Of a stretch of DNA of 64,000 nucleotides, positions 44,641 to 57,200 are shown one piece after another. Below the pieces are notes generated by a model, which was given only the letters and a program-made list of their open reading frames with translations, searched no databases and was not told the origin of the DNA. This stretch comes from Bombyx mori (lineage: Eukaryota; Arthropoda; Insecta; Lepidoptera; Bombycidae). The DNA is taken from contig NC_085107.1 of NCBI RefSeq assembly GCF_030269925.1, positions 16,866,001-16,930,000 on the forward strand. Direction: 5' to 3'. Position 1 is the stretch's first letter. Each line of letters opens with the position of its first letter. The position numbers were made by a program, and so were the translations under genes.

Positions 44641-45183
44641 GCCTAATTTGGATATTATCCATTAGCAAGTCTTGCTAGTAATATCCAATATTGCATAATA
44701 AAAATATAAATAAAAAAATGTTCTAAGATCCTATATGCTAGTATAGTAAAGTATGTGTGACTGGCTTAAAATTAGATTAAAGCAAAATATTTTTTCCCGC
44801 AACATTTTATACATCATGAAATTAAAGTCACTAAATGTTACCTACGTTGTATAGATAGCTTTTCATACGAACTCAATACGAAATTGCATAAACTAATCAA
44901 AAAAAAAGAAATTTCCGTGAAATGTATTACAGTGCTGTAAATTATAGGTAATGGGAAACAGTAAGCCATAATCGAATCTAAGAGCAACCTGACAAGAGCT
45001 CGAACGGTCACAAAAGTAGATTAAAGAAGACTAGATAAAATTCAAAGTTGGCCAACCGCACTTCAAATTTGAATTTGAATTTGAAAAAATACACTACAAA
45101 TTGTGTAAATCACTCAAAGTGAGGTTCGCCTTTAAATTAGTTTATTCGTACGAATAGTACGTAATAGTAAATGCTGAATTTAC

Positions 45184-45295
45184 TTACACTTCACGAGCAT
45201 CAGTGTCAGCCACATAGGGTGAGCTCGGTACGATAGCCCTAGTTGCGTATATACACCTCTCAATATGAATAGGAGGCTGCTCATCGCACGAGCCG
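45184..45295 (-). CDS. Pdfr: Pdfr-like terminal coding exon, copy B (proximal)
   Basis: The acceptor ttgatttag precedes 45295. The split Arg codon leads into GSCDEQPPIHIERCIYATRA, then IVPSSPYVADTDAREV and TAA at 45186-45184. The stop overlaps a cryptic gtaagt. A minus-strand AATAAA (tttatt on plus) lies about 40 bp downstream, near 45140. A second copy of this exon lies 2,220 bp downstream. Confidence 0.8.
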
Positions 45296-48200
45296 CTAAA
45301 TCAATGAAAATACAAAATTTAGGTTATTTAAATCTTGAATAGGAAATGACATACCAAGGAGTAATTCTACGAAACTAGACCTTAAGAAAATATGCCTTTA
45401 AATTATAATATATTTTAATAATTGTATGTTCACTTCATTATTGAACCAATAACATCGCTTCTAATATTAATATACATACGTACTCACGCGTTCCTTACGA
45501 TTGGAAAACTTTGGAATTCCGTAATATGCATTAAATTGGATAACTCCTACCTTAATCGCCACGTTGGTTTAGTTGTTGGTCACCCTGACTACTTTACCGC
45601 GGTATTCTGATTAGATCGGTCGGAGTCTTTTTATATCATACTTTGCAATCTCTGGTATACTTGCTCGATATCAGTGTCCGAAACCCAAGACGGAATTTTA
45701 TCTTGGATGCCGTAAATGTGTAATATTTTTTTAACTTAACCTATATCAATGTAAGTTAGAAATACGTATAAATCGTGCAAGTATAATGTTTAATCATGAA
45801 ATTATTTAAAATCTTTGATGTTATCTTTTTGACAAAAAATATCCGAACTTACCGCGTCAAGCTGCAGGTATCGAATATCCCCATCTCTGGTGGCGAGCAT
45901 CGTCGCCTGTAAACCCAGGGGCTTACCGCACCCAGTTCGGCCATTTCAAGAGTATCAGCGTAGCACGAGAAGGGCCTATCATAAATGGTAATTAACATAC
46001 AATCATAACGTTTCGAACAGTTGATTTAGCTTATTTCCGCTGATATAAACATTCAAATATCGGTAGCTTACCTCATAACGCTACCTATAAACTAGAGAAT
46101 AGAATAATTCGCCTGATTTAGTTCATAGTATAATTCTAGTTTAGGTTTTCCACAAAATACTGATGGATCCAATTAGTTAAACTGTTGCAATCACATGGTT
46201 TAATACAAGGGACTGCACAGGTAATAAATAGGTGGATCATTATTCCTGCTATAAAACCATTGTACGTTCCGATCTGCATATAAACTATTAATACAATGAA
46301 ATTCAGACTTCCATTTCAAGACTTGAATTGATTTCGGTGACGCGTCACTCGGGACGTAGGTCATCGACTCTTCTGCGCATACACAACTGCACATCCATAA
46401 ATATGAAGGAAAACTACACACGGATTCATAAATAATGTATTCAAAACAAACTTACTCCTTAGTGACGGCCTCATCGTCGTCATCAAACGGAATCCTTACG
46501 GCCCTCTTCGGGGCCGACACGATATGCCGACGGGGAATTAGCGGAGTGGATTGTTTGAGCTCCTGCAATTCCATCTGTCTACGAACCACAGCAGGACATG
46601 GCGATTGTAGTGGAGTAGGCAATTGGGAATTGCTCACCATGTGCAATTCGAGACGACGCGCGCGGGCCGTGCTGTCGTAATAATAAACAATTTAGTCAAA
46701 TGGACTTCGCCGCTTAAACGAAGCGATTGATGTTATAAAAATATATATATATATATATATATGTCGTGGATAACGACTTTTAGTAATATTAAGACGGTGG
46801 TTTTGATTATTATTTTAAATGATGAAATGTTATTTTGATAAATATCACAAAATGAAGGGTAGACTCCGTAACGCCACAGTATAAAATGGCGGTACGTGGA
46901 CAGAGTCGTGGCAATTCCGTGTCAGACAGTAATTCTGTCCGTCTCAGTGAGTGAGTCTCTGTCAGTCAGTCAGTCGGTCTGTCGGTATGTGCAACGAAAC
47001 TGTCGGTTTACCCTGTCATTGTGAAAGTTGTGTGTGTTGAGTTTCAATAATTATTATTGAAAAATTTTATTGACTAAACTGAGTTCAATCGACTACGAGT
47101 GCTCAGCCATCCCTGACGTGAGCCGACATCAGAAGTGAGATCAGGACTCTACTCTCACTGGCGTGACGTGTTTGAACATGTTCGAAGTACAGCAAAAAAA
47201 ACATGATGCAGATCAGAATACTAGTAGTGGTACGCCACAAGAGCGTGAATGCAGCATACGTAAGTCGTGTAATAACGTCTCTGTTACCTCGATGGAAGAT
47301 CTGACCACGAAGAAATCGTCACATCTTACGTTCTGGCTCATGTTGCCCAGTTTGACTGTCGACTTCATCACATGGCATTTACTAGCGGAAATACAACACG
47401 TAACAAGCTATTGCAAGAAATTAAGGCAAGTGCAAATCTCAATGACGAGTGGGTAGTTCCGACAAGAGTTATTTTAAGCGGCTGACTTCTGCTAGTTACA
47501 TGGCACTAGTGCAGTAAACCAGGACATGAGACTGTGAATTGTCGCTGAAATTTTAGAATATACTAGATTCAATACCAATAACACTACACGTTCGATGACT
47601 TCGGGCTCCAGCAAGCAAGCAAACAAGAAAGCAAGCAAGTTTCCGTGGGGAAGAAAAATTGACAAATCTGAAGCCGTCGTGACCTGTAAGATAAGACGTC
47701 CGGTGCGTTCGTGTCTGGCGATGCGGCGGCGTTCGGGTTCCGCTGGTGGATGCAGGTTTTTCCGGTGAAGTGCGTGCTTGTGCGTGCTTGACAAGTGTTC
47801 GCGGTTGGCTTCCTCAGTGTGGGAGTAACATCGTGTAGGAGAGGTGGAACCCGTAAAATTGTAGTTTGCGTGGTGGCTGGTAAGATTTGTTGCGGTAAGA
47901 AGTTTGCATGGTGGTAAAATGTCTTGTGAGTCTGCACAGGTAGCCGGAGGTGAGACTTCCGCGTTCGCGGCCCACCCAGTCCGCGAGAACCGGGCAGATC
48001 GCCTCGACGGTACGGAGGCCGGCCGACGGGTCCGCCAAACGACGAAACCACGCCTCCAGCACGGACTGCCGAGATTGGAGCCTCCGCGCTCCGGCTGCAC
48101 TTGCGCTAGGGCGCGCCGCCTCGTAGGAGACTGTGAGGTATCCTTGAATGACTGACTGCGATGCCGCAGCACGGCGACGTTCTCGTGGGTAAGAGCGTGG

Positions 48201-51200
48201 CACCAGACGGGTGCTCCGTATAGTGCCGTCGACCGCACGGGTACCATCACCCTGCCTATTTCTGCCGTGAAGCAGTGGTGCATTTCGGTTTGAAGGGTGG
48301 GACAGCGGTAATAACTATACTGAGACCTTAGAACTTCTATCTCAAGGTGTGTGGTGCGTTTACGCTGTGGATGTCTATGGGTTCTAGTAACCACTTAACA
48401 CAAGGTGGGCTGTGAGCTCGTCCACACATTAAAACGGAGAGCGTAATCAAACGAAATTAGATACGAAGTTTAAAGGGCCGTTTAAAGTAGTTGAAGTATT
48501 GGATGGTGACCGTTACACATTGAAAGCTTTAAAACGTACTTACAAATACCCACATGATAGGCTAAGAAAAATGCCAGCAGGTCACATACCAGTCGAGGTT
48601 GATGTAAATGATAATGATGAAGAGCAAGCTTAGATTGTGGTGAAACTCGAGTAAGGATAGTCTATCGGCCGTATTATGTTCGACCGTACCAGTAGCTATT
48701 ACGTAGTCGTAGCCCGGTAGAAATCGGTGTCTCTTGAGGCAACTCAAGTAGTCCGTGGGTGCGCGGTGCGCGTTTGGCTCTGGCGGAGGTCGGGGTCTGT
48801 AAAGACCATCGTGTGTAGTCAGCGGGTGATGCACACGGGCGATCCACGCTGTGGATGCGCATCATGAGGGCAATTGCGATTGCTGGTCGGCTGGAGAGCC
48901 GTGGCGTTAGATATTTTTACTCGGAAGTTTTTTTTTGATCTGAGTTCCTGTAAGCTATGCCTGATTTGTACAGAGTAAATTCGAAGTTTGATGAACGACT
49001 GTGGTACGTGCTCTGGCTGCTGAATAGTGAACTTTGTATACCCTATTGTTTGATTTGGTTAAAATGGTATTAAAACAGTTTAAAGCTTTGATGACTTTAA
49101 AGTTTCCGATAAGTCGTAAAGTGTAGTCAGGAGTGATCGAGCGGAACAAGTGTTCTCGTGGATGTTTTTGATTGTAGGTTAACCATCACACGAGGACATG
49201 TACAATCAGGAAGACCATGTCGCAATCAACACGTGATTTCTGCAGCCAATACGAGATATGGGACGCAAACGCCGTCTGTCGGCGCTCGATGGGTCAACTA
49301 TTCACCGGCCGAGCGGAGCGACGTGCCGGTAGCTGCGTAATATCGGGCAATTTTGGTAAATAAAAACAATCTGGTGAGTCGTATTATTTTTATTTGGATT
49401 CGGGTGCCGAATGCTCTCTTGTCAAGAAATCTATTAGTAGTAGCTTCATAATTCAGCAATTTTATACGATGGTTCTCATAAAAGGTTTCTGTTGTTTTGA
49501 CTCAAAACTTTACGGAACAAATCCTATGCGATGGTTTATTGCTTACCTATTGTATGTCATGTACTACCTGATAGTTGTTTTAATCGGTTCAGTGAGATTG
49601 AGCATTCAGCGAAATAGAACTCTTAAATCTAGTGTCCTTATTTGAAGCCCAGACTTGCGTTATTGATGACCAAGCTCGCGATGAGCTCATGGAATTGTTC
49701 TTGACAAGAAGTGCTAGAAGCCGTACATCTTTTGAAGTGAAAACTTCTTTAGAATCGTTGTGATTTCAAACCGGATGCAACGAAAAAAAAAAAAAAAAAA
49801 AAAAAAAAAACGACAGGTAAGGGACACAAATACAAAAATGTGTAGGATGAAGCCAGCAAAGAATGAGACAGAAATATACAACATACTATTTAATACAGCG
49901 CCATCTGTGAGATTTTTTTAATACTAACATGTGTATGAAAGCTCTTGTAGTGAATTTTAATTTAAGATTATACGTGAAATTAAAATATCAATTCACAGAG
50001 GGCGCTACCTTACAATTATTTACTAATGACAAAATTTTACATTTACTTAAGACGTTTAGGATAATTGTATTTTAATTTTGGAAGGTTTCACTTCTACCAC
50101 GTGTGAATTGCACACCTTTTGTTTTTTTTTAAATTGTTCTACCATAAGAATAACAGAGGCGAGCCCCTTCGAATTCTTTATAGTTCGCGTGCCATATCCC
50201 AAAAGGTTTTTACTTAAAATGATACTGAAAGTAAGAGATTAACTTTGACGAGACCAGAACATTGGAAATTTAGTAAAATTCGATGTTGAATTTTGTTGAA
50301 ATGAAGACAGATTGCTTTAACTGGTAATGGAACCTATGATTACATAAGGTTGCCTCTAAGTAGTGCTACTGACGAGACTGATCAGTGAGGTGAGAGTATC
50401 TCCATCGATTGGTACAGCGGAGACCTGGGTCTCAATGGAGACTATTGTTGTGTTGGTCTACTAATGACCTTGACTCTATATTGTGAAGTGATGTGTATTG
50501 GTTTTATCATTTGTTTTAATGATAATGTGAGTGGCAATGCCACTAGCTGCGCCGGCAGCCAGGCCAGGAGCGTTCTATACGATTTTGTTGACACTAGTGA
50601 TGTAGAAGATGTAGGATCAAACGACCACGATACAACTGACTGATTAAAGTAAGGATTTTGTTGTCCTATTTTGTGTGATTAGTAAATAACAGTATTCAGT
50701 GTTATTTATGACTGGTAATTGAACACCTCGCTCGATTTAGGTGTTCGTTTTATTGCCGGATGGAGGCATTGCGATGTGTTTTATGGTTGAAGTGGGTACT
50801 GGATGGAAGTTCCACTTGCGTGCCGGATGGAGGCATTAGTGTTTTGTGTTGAAGTTGGGTACCGGATGGAGGTCCCACTTATTTGCCGAATGGAGGCAAT
50901 AAGTAGTCAAGAGCTACTCGATGGAGATGGCACTTGAATTGGGTTATCGTCACTCGATATAGGTGGCATGAGTTACTCTCACTAGATGGAAGTAATTGTA
51001 ACGATAGTTTGTGGTTGATACATAATACTGATGAAATACTGCTCAGATTGAGTTGTTTTGTAATAACTCGGGTTTCTAATGCTTATTGAGCATTAATGAA
51101 ATTTTTCAGTTGTATAGTGTGTCACTAATAGTTGGGTAATTAAGTTATCTACTCACACAGGTTAACATAGTCTGTTAAAGATCTTGTTGAAAGCTAACGT

Positions 51201-54200
51201 TATGGTTTGTAATGAAACGAATCCCAATCCTCATGTATGAATGTATCAGGAGTGGCCGAGACGAAACCTGTTAGATATTGCAGAAGGTTGTTTTCCTTGC
51301 AGGAGCGTCACACAGGGACGTGTGACATGTCAGAATGGCCGTGTCGTGGATAACGACTTTTAGTAATATTAAGACGGTGGTTTTGATTATTATTTTAAAT
51401 GATGAAATGTTATTTTGATAAATATCACAAAATGAAGGGTAGACTCCGTAACGCCACAGTATAAAATGGCGGTACGTGGACAGAGTCGTGGCAATTCCGT
51501 GTCAGACAGTAATTCTGTCCGTCTCAGTGAGTGAGTCTCTGTCAGTCAGTCAGTCGGTCTGTCGGTATGTGCAACGAAACTGTCGGTTTACCCTGTCATT
51601 GTGAAAGTTGTGTGTGTTGAGTTTCAATAATTATTATTGAAAAATTTTATTGACTAAACTGAGTTCAATCGACTACGAGTGCTCAGCCATCCCTGACGTG
51701 AGCCGACATATATATATAGTTGTGTAGGTATTATATTAAACAAGAAACAAGGCGATTGATAGCTATTCGACGTCTCGAACAGGAATGCATTACTGCTTCA
51801 CGATCAAATTAGGCAGGACTGTTGTTCTTAGACAACACAACTTTTTCTTTGCATTTTTTCTTCTCTATATTGTCTTCAGATGCTTTTATTTATATCACTT
51901 ACTTGTTGAAATCCAAAGCACCAGCCCGATAGTCTTTGCTTGTTCGCTTTTCAGTCTTGCTTGGGAAGCAGAAAGACAGACAGCTTGCCTTTTTTTCTTT
52001 AGCTGGCTCTTCATCCCTATAACAATATACTTCCTTACCACAATTTAGTCAAATAGACTCGCCGCTTAAACGAAGCGATTGATGTTATAATATATGTATA
52101 TATATATATACTTAGTCTGGCCATAAATACTGTTACAATTAAAAATAAACAAAATATTACATTTGAATTTGGAATCTGTCATTTTTATATGATTGCTCAT
52201 TGAGTATTCTCATTTTGGCGCCAATACAATGTACCATATTTTGCGATATTAAAATGGAGCGGGGTGATAAAGAGAACCGAATCGCTGTGATTGCATTACA
52301 CAAAGTAGGTATGGAGCCAAATGCAATTTTTGGGCTATTAATAGGTGCAATGAGACCTCCTCTGTTTGTAACAGAAAAAGATCTGGCCGTCCATGTAGTG
52401 TTCGTACGAAAAAGGTGGTCAAAGCAGTAAGGGAAAGAATTCGAAGAAATCCTGTCCGAAAGCAAAAGATTTATATCACCTAGAACCATGTCGCGTATTT
52501 TAAAAGATGACTCAGGACTTGCAGCCTATAAGAGACGTACTGGTCATTTCCTAACTGATAATTTAAAAGAGAATAGGGTGGTAAAATCGAAACAACTACT
52601 GAAGCGGTACGCAAAGGGAGGTCATAGAAAAATTTTGTTTACGGATGAGAATTTTTTTACAATTGGGCAACATTTTAACAAACAAAATGACCGTATTTAT
52701 GCTCAAAGCTCTAAGGAAGCTTCCCAATTAGTCGACAGAGTGCAGCGTGGGCACTATCCGACTTCAGTGATGGTTTGGTGGGGTATTAGCTATGAAGGAG
52801 TGACTGAGCCATACTTTTGTGAAAAAGGTATCAAAACATCGACACAAGTGTATCAAGATACCATTTCTGAGAAAGTAGTGAAGCCCCTTAACAACACGTT
52901 TAAAAGACTATTACAGCCAATGGAGACCACTTCGAATAAGCTTTTTATACTTTAAATTGTTTTATATTTATGTATTAAACTAACACACTGTAAAAGTAAT
53001 AAATGTTATTTGCTATAGATTTTTTATTATTTTTTATTGTAAAAGTACAAGAATATCGCGAAAAATAAAATTATCGGAAAATGACGTATCTCACGGAGCT
53101 GGCAATCGAAAAACTAAGCAATATTCATTAAGACATGTTAAAAAAAGCAATGGGAACTGGAGGACGTCGTAAAGATGCACGATGTGCTTGACGCCAAAAA
53201 GATAGTATGATGTAAATATATATATACTTTATATATGTATTTGTAATTTAATAGAAATTTCATTGGACCTACCCCTATTTACTCTGCACTACCTTTAACT
53301 GACTGGCAGAGAATGCCTTAAGCATTAAGTCCGCCAATGTTAATTTTACATGAAGTGTAATAAAATTAAATAAATTGACTTCGTACTGATTTCCTTTTAC
53401 GTACGTACGTACGCGAAATATTGTATCTACATCAAACCGCTTTGTTAATCAGGCTGACTATGGTAACGATGGCCAAGGTGTGTAAACCGCTCTACATTGG
53501 ATAAAAGGTACAACGCAAGACAGATTTTCGTCATAACGTTACTGATGTCCTATTTCTGACACTCATATACACTTAAACAGCTCTGGCGTTACACCCAAAC
53601 CAAACATCAGACAATTCGGCTGTAAGAACTAGCTGTTGTAGCCATTGTGTTGTTGTTGATGAATCGTCATACTGCTCAGCCAAGTGAACGAGTTGCCCAC
53701 ATAGTATTATGTGGTTATGGGAGTCCATAAATATCAAAACCTGAATGAAAACATGGGGAGTGCTCTGAGGAATTGTTCGAGATGATACCGACATCTCGCT
53801 TTTACCATTGCCCCGCCCGTCACCGGAGTAGAGTTCATCCAAACTACCTGGAGCCAGTGCGTTTCCAGAGGTCTTTTTTACCACGTACCATCCGGCTATG
53901 GAATAAGCTCCCACCACGGTGTTTCCCGAGCGCTATGACATGTGCTTCTTCAAACGAGGCTTGTGGAGAGTATTTAGCGGTAGGCAGCGGCTTGGCTCTA
54001 CCCCTGGCATTACTGAAGTCCATGGGCGACGGTAACCACTAACCATAGGGTGGGCCGTACGCTAGTCTGCCTGTAAGGGCAATAAAAAAAATGTATTCAA
54101 AAACCAACCCTTAGAAACAAGGCGATTGATAGCTGTTCGACGTCTCGAACAGGAGGAATGCATTACTGCTTCACGATCAAATTAGGCAGGACTGTTGTTC

Positions 54201-57200
54201 TTAGACAACACAACTTTTTCTTTGCATTTTTTCTTCTCTATATTGTCTTCAGATGCTTTTATTTATTTCACTTACTTGTTTAAATCCAAAGCACAAGCCC
54301 GGTAGTCTTTGCTTGTTCGCTTTTCAGTCTTGCTTGGGAAGCAGCAAGACAGATAGCTTGCCTTTTTTTCTTTAGCTGGCTCTTCATCCCTATAACAATA
54401 TACTTAAAGTATTTTCTCTAAAAACAGCACATTTTTGGCAAATTTATTGTTTTCATTGACTCTACTTGAACAAAAAGTTTTTTTCCTAATACGACTACAG
54501 TTTATCTTTCACTGTATTTCATTGCTGTTGTTAGAACTCCTTAAATCGATTTTAATTCTTACTGGTTTGTAAAAATAAAAAACTTACATAGATGGTACAC
54601 AAATGGCATTCTGCCGAACCAGGAGTGCCCTCTCCGCCATGTAGTTGGTGTATGCCTTCGACAGGCACTGCTTCACCTAATAGAAAGAAAAAAACTTGAC
54701 ACATCACGAAATCGATAAAATACGTCTTACATAATATTTCATAAACTGCACATTAAGTGACATATAATAATATTATTGTACATAACATACATATTATGTA
54801 TATTTGAAAGTGATACTATATGCCTAAGTATATTCTTAATTGATCAGTAGAAACAAGTTATTGAACACTAATATTGCTGAATTCAAAGAATCAATTGATT
54901 AGAAATATATCTACTAGCAATGGGCAATATAAAAAATGCGTTTTAAATTTTAAACTTACTCGACGAATGCTTTTGTAACCATTTTTTAAATTTACTTAAT
55001 TTTATTTTACAAACCTATTTGATGGAAATTTCTGTACATTTTAAATTACAAGTAATTCATCGTCAGCCTTTCGATATCCTCTGCTGGGCATAGGACCCTC
55101 TATACAAAAACTTAAATTTAACGATATCTGTACATAATATAAACCGCAAATTTCTTTCAAATATATTTTACCATTTATAATTTAAAAGCGATTAGTATTT
55201 ACAGGCGAGCAACGAAGCTAAATATATATAAGAGAATAAAATATCACATAAATGAGATATTTTGTTATACCTAATTATTACTGATGAACATTATGTAAAC
55301 ATTTAAGTAATATTTATTTGGTTAAAAAAAAAACTGCTAATCATCCTGTGAAAATACATTCTGTCAAATATTATTATGCAATTAGAAGTAAATTAAAAAT
55401 CACGTAGAAAAAACGTTTAAAAAAACTTAGGTAACATGTTTAAGCTATCGCAAACTATTACGTGTAATTTCCATTTCAATCAAAATTTTGGAATGAGGTA
55501 TCAAAGAATCAGTTGGTTTGGTGCTCGCAACAACCGTATCAGCTTTATTGCACTTAATATGTATCGACGATATATTAATTATCAATGACCTTTATTAGCA
55601 AAATCTAAAGTTATAACTAGATTTCACTAAATAAATAAATAAATAAATGATTGCATAGGTACATAGATAACATAAAATTTACACGGTAAACAGAAATAGA
55701 CCATTTTTTTTATTTTATTTAGTTCCAATCGCGATTTTGTAATGTAATTAATGATTTTTAATCGTTTCATGTTTAATTGAACGTCATAAAATCACCAAGT
55801 CAATTATCGAAGTAGTTTACGCAATCACATGTTCCTTCTGATCTAAAATGAGCAGGATGACCTTATGTCCCATCTCGCGTTAAGCAGCTACCGGAAACCA
55901 TAGACGTCTACATAAATATAAAGAATTAAATCTTGAGATAAAAAATTAACACAAATTTACACACATTTTAGTTCTTAAAGCAAGAGCTCTAAGAAACCAG
56001 TTCTAAAAACCGCTGATCTATTTTATTTGTATAATACAAAAAAAAGGAACCACAATCCTTTATACTGAACCGTGCTCACCTCGCCGTTTAAGAAACAGTA
56101 TATTAGCGCGATGAAGAAGCCTTGAAAAGATCTTAAGAAATGTGTTAAGTAACTCCATACGGCAAACCGGATCGGATCAGAGCTCAGAGGAGCTTCGAAC
56201 ATATTCATAATGTTTGTAATTCCTAGCAGAGGTAAGAGTACCAGAGCCGCCCGCACCGCTTTCCTGTTAGAAACAAGTCACATTAGTCTACGTTATGCTC
56301 TCGGGACTACCTCCGAAAATATTCATCAGCTAAGAAAAATCTATAAAACTCGATTTTTTTTTTTTTTTTTTAATAGCCCACGATGTTTCCTCGAAATACT
56401 TACACAGATTCGAAAAAAAAAAAACCAACACCAATCAATCGAAATGTTGAGTAATATCGCCTTACAAATGAGTCGTCTATTATCAAAGGTGGCAATCTGT
56501 GCATTTGGACAAAAAATTTTCATTGATATGTCAATACAGATTGATTTGAATATAATCATCTCCTTCAAAGAATACGGTTCAAAACCTGCATTAAATAAAG
56601 GTTAATAGTTAACCTGTTATTTATCTAAGATGTCGTTCCGAAGAGTTTTGTGACTGCCGATGGAATACAAAGTCAATAATTCGTTTTTCTGATTTACCAA
56701 TCATTGTCCAAAAGTCAGATTGCCGCCTTTGATAATAGTCGACTCAAATATCGATTGACAATTTATCAGTCAATTATTAGTATTTTACTATCATTAAAAA
56801 TATCGTATAGATCTCATCCGATACAATTTAATTGATTGTAATACACTGCATAATTACAAAACAGTTTTGATTAATCTCCTAAACTCCACTTGCATGCAAT
56901 TTAACGAAAGCGAAATTAACGAACCTGACTTTAACGATTTCGCGACGTGCAGATTTGCTGAGTTTCATTATAAGAACCCTTAGAATGTTCAGTAAAAATA
57001 CAAAGTTGATCTGCAAGAACACAAAGACGTTTTTTTTTTATTTCGTTATAGATCATCAGTACATTTTGTATGAGCATCAAGCATATTAAGCACTTTAATA
57101 TTGAAAACAGAAGCACTACTAGTTAGTGTTTGTCTTGTTTAAAACTAGGATACTCAAACGCGTCTAATTTAAATTCAAACGTGCAAGTTAGAAAGATGAT

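Larger units (their letters stand above)
42063..45360 (-). repeat. Tandem duplication of the Pdfr 3' end (units 42063-43139 and 44274-45360)
   Basis: The two units are about 1.08 kb and nearly identical. Each holds about 64 bp of intron, the terminal exon, the 3' flank and the N-terminal part of an RTE-like reverse transcriptase fragment. The rest of that reverse transcriptase (44273-43140) is contiguous with unit B only. This implies a 2.2 kb tandem duplication with a truncated distal copy. Confidence 0.88.
46762..51708 (+). mobile_element. LTR retrotransposon (Ty3/gypsy-like), defective, with SINE insertion
   Basis: Two LTRs of 367 bp (46762-47128 and 51342-51708) are identical by direct reading. 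They start tgtcgtggat and end gagccgaca. The flanks are TATA on both sides, inside an (AT)n tract. Just after LTR1, tcagaagtgagatc resembles a tRNA-Leu-type primer site. The interior keeps only fragments of gag, retropepsin and integrase, plus a Bm1 SINE. It sits in the Pdfr intron between exons 46671 and 54588, antisense to the gene. Confidence 0.88.
46686..52108. repeat. Duplicated block X in the Pdfr intron (46686-46761 and 52041-52108)
   Basis: 'caatttagtcaaat' and 'cgccgcttaaacgaagcgat' followed by tgatgttataa and (AT)n occur at both places. The LTR element sits in the (AT)n of the first and a maT-like element in the (AT)n of the second. Confidence 0.8.
51745..54402. repeat. Duplicated block Y in the Pdfr intron (51745-52032 and 54116-54402)
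   Basis: About 288 bp starting agaaacaaggcgattgatag and ending ccctataacaatatactt are nearly identical in direct orientation. With block X this marks an old tandem duplication of intron sequence. Confidence 0.88.

Noticed and set aside
42964..45301. Terminal exon read as a hydrophobic segment (MSSLLFILGAIYTQLGLSYR in copy A)
   Set aside because: That frame does not join the upstream exon in phase and is not preserved as a membrane segment in copy B. The phase-matched reading gives a hydrophilic tail with a stop in both copies.
45853..45906. Alternative reading of this exon in phase 0 (ATMLATRDGDIRYLQLDA)
   Set aside because: The upstream exon ends in phase 2, and only the phase-2 reading continues into the terminal exon with a sensible stop.
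47492..48394. 300-codon minus-strand open frame, the longest in the window
   Set aside because: It runs through reversed Bm1 sequence and an R1-like LINE fragment. The two halves read different unrelated sequences and the frame has no host-protein features.
56210..56605. 131-codon plus-strand frame overlapping the Pdfr TM6-TM7 exon
   Set aside because: It is antisense to a strongly supported class B exon and runs through a T/A-rich intron.
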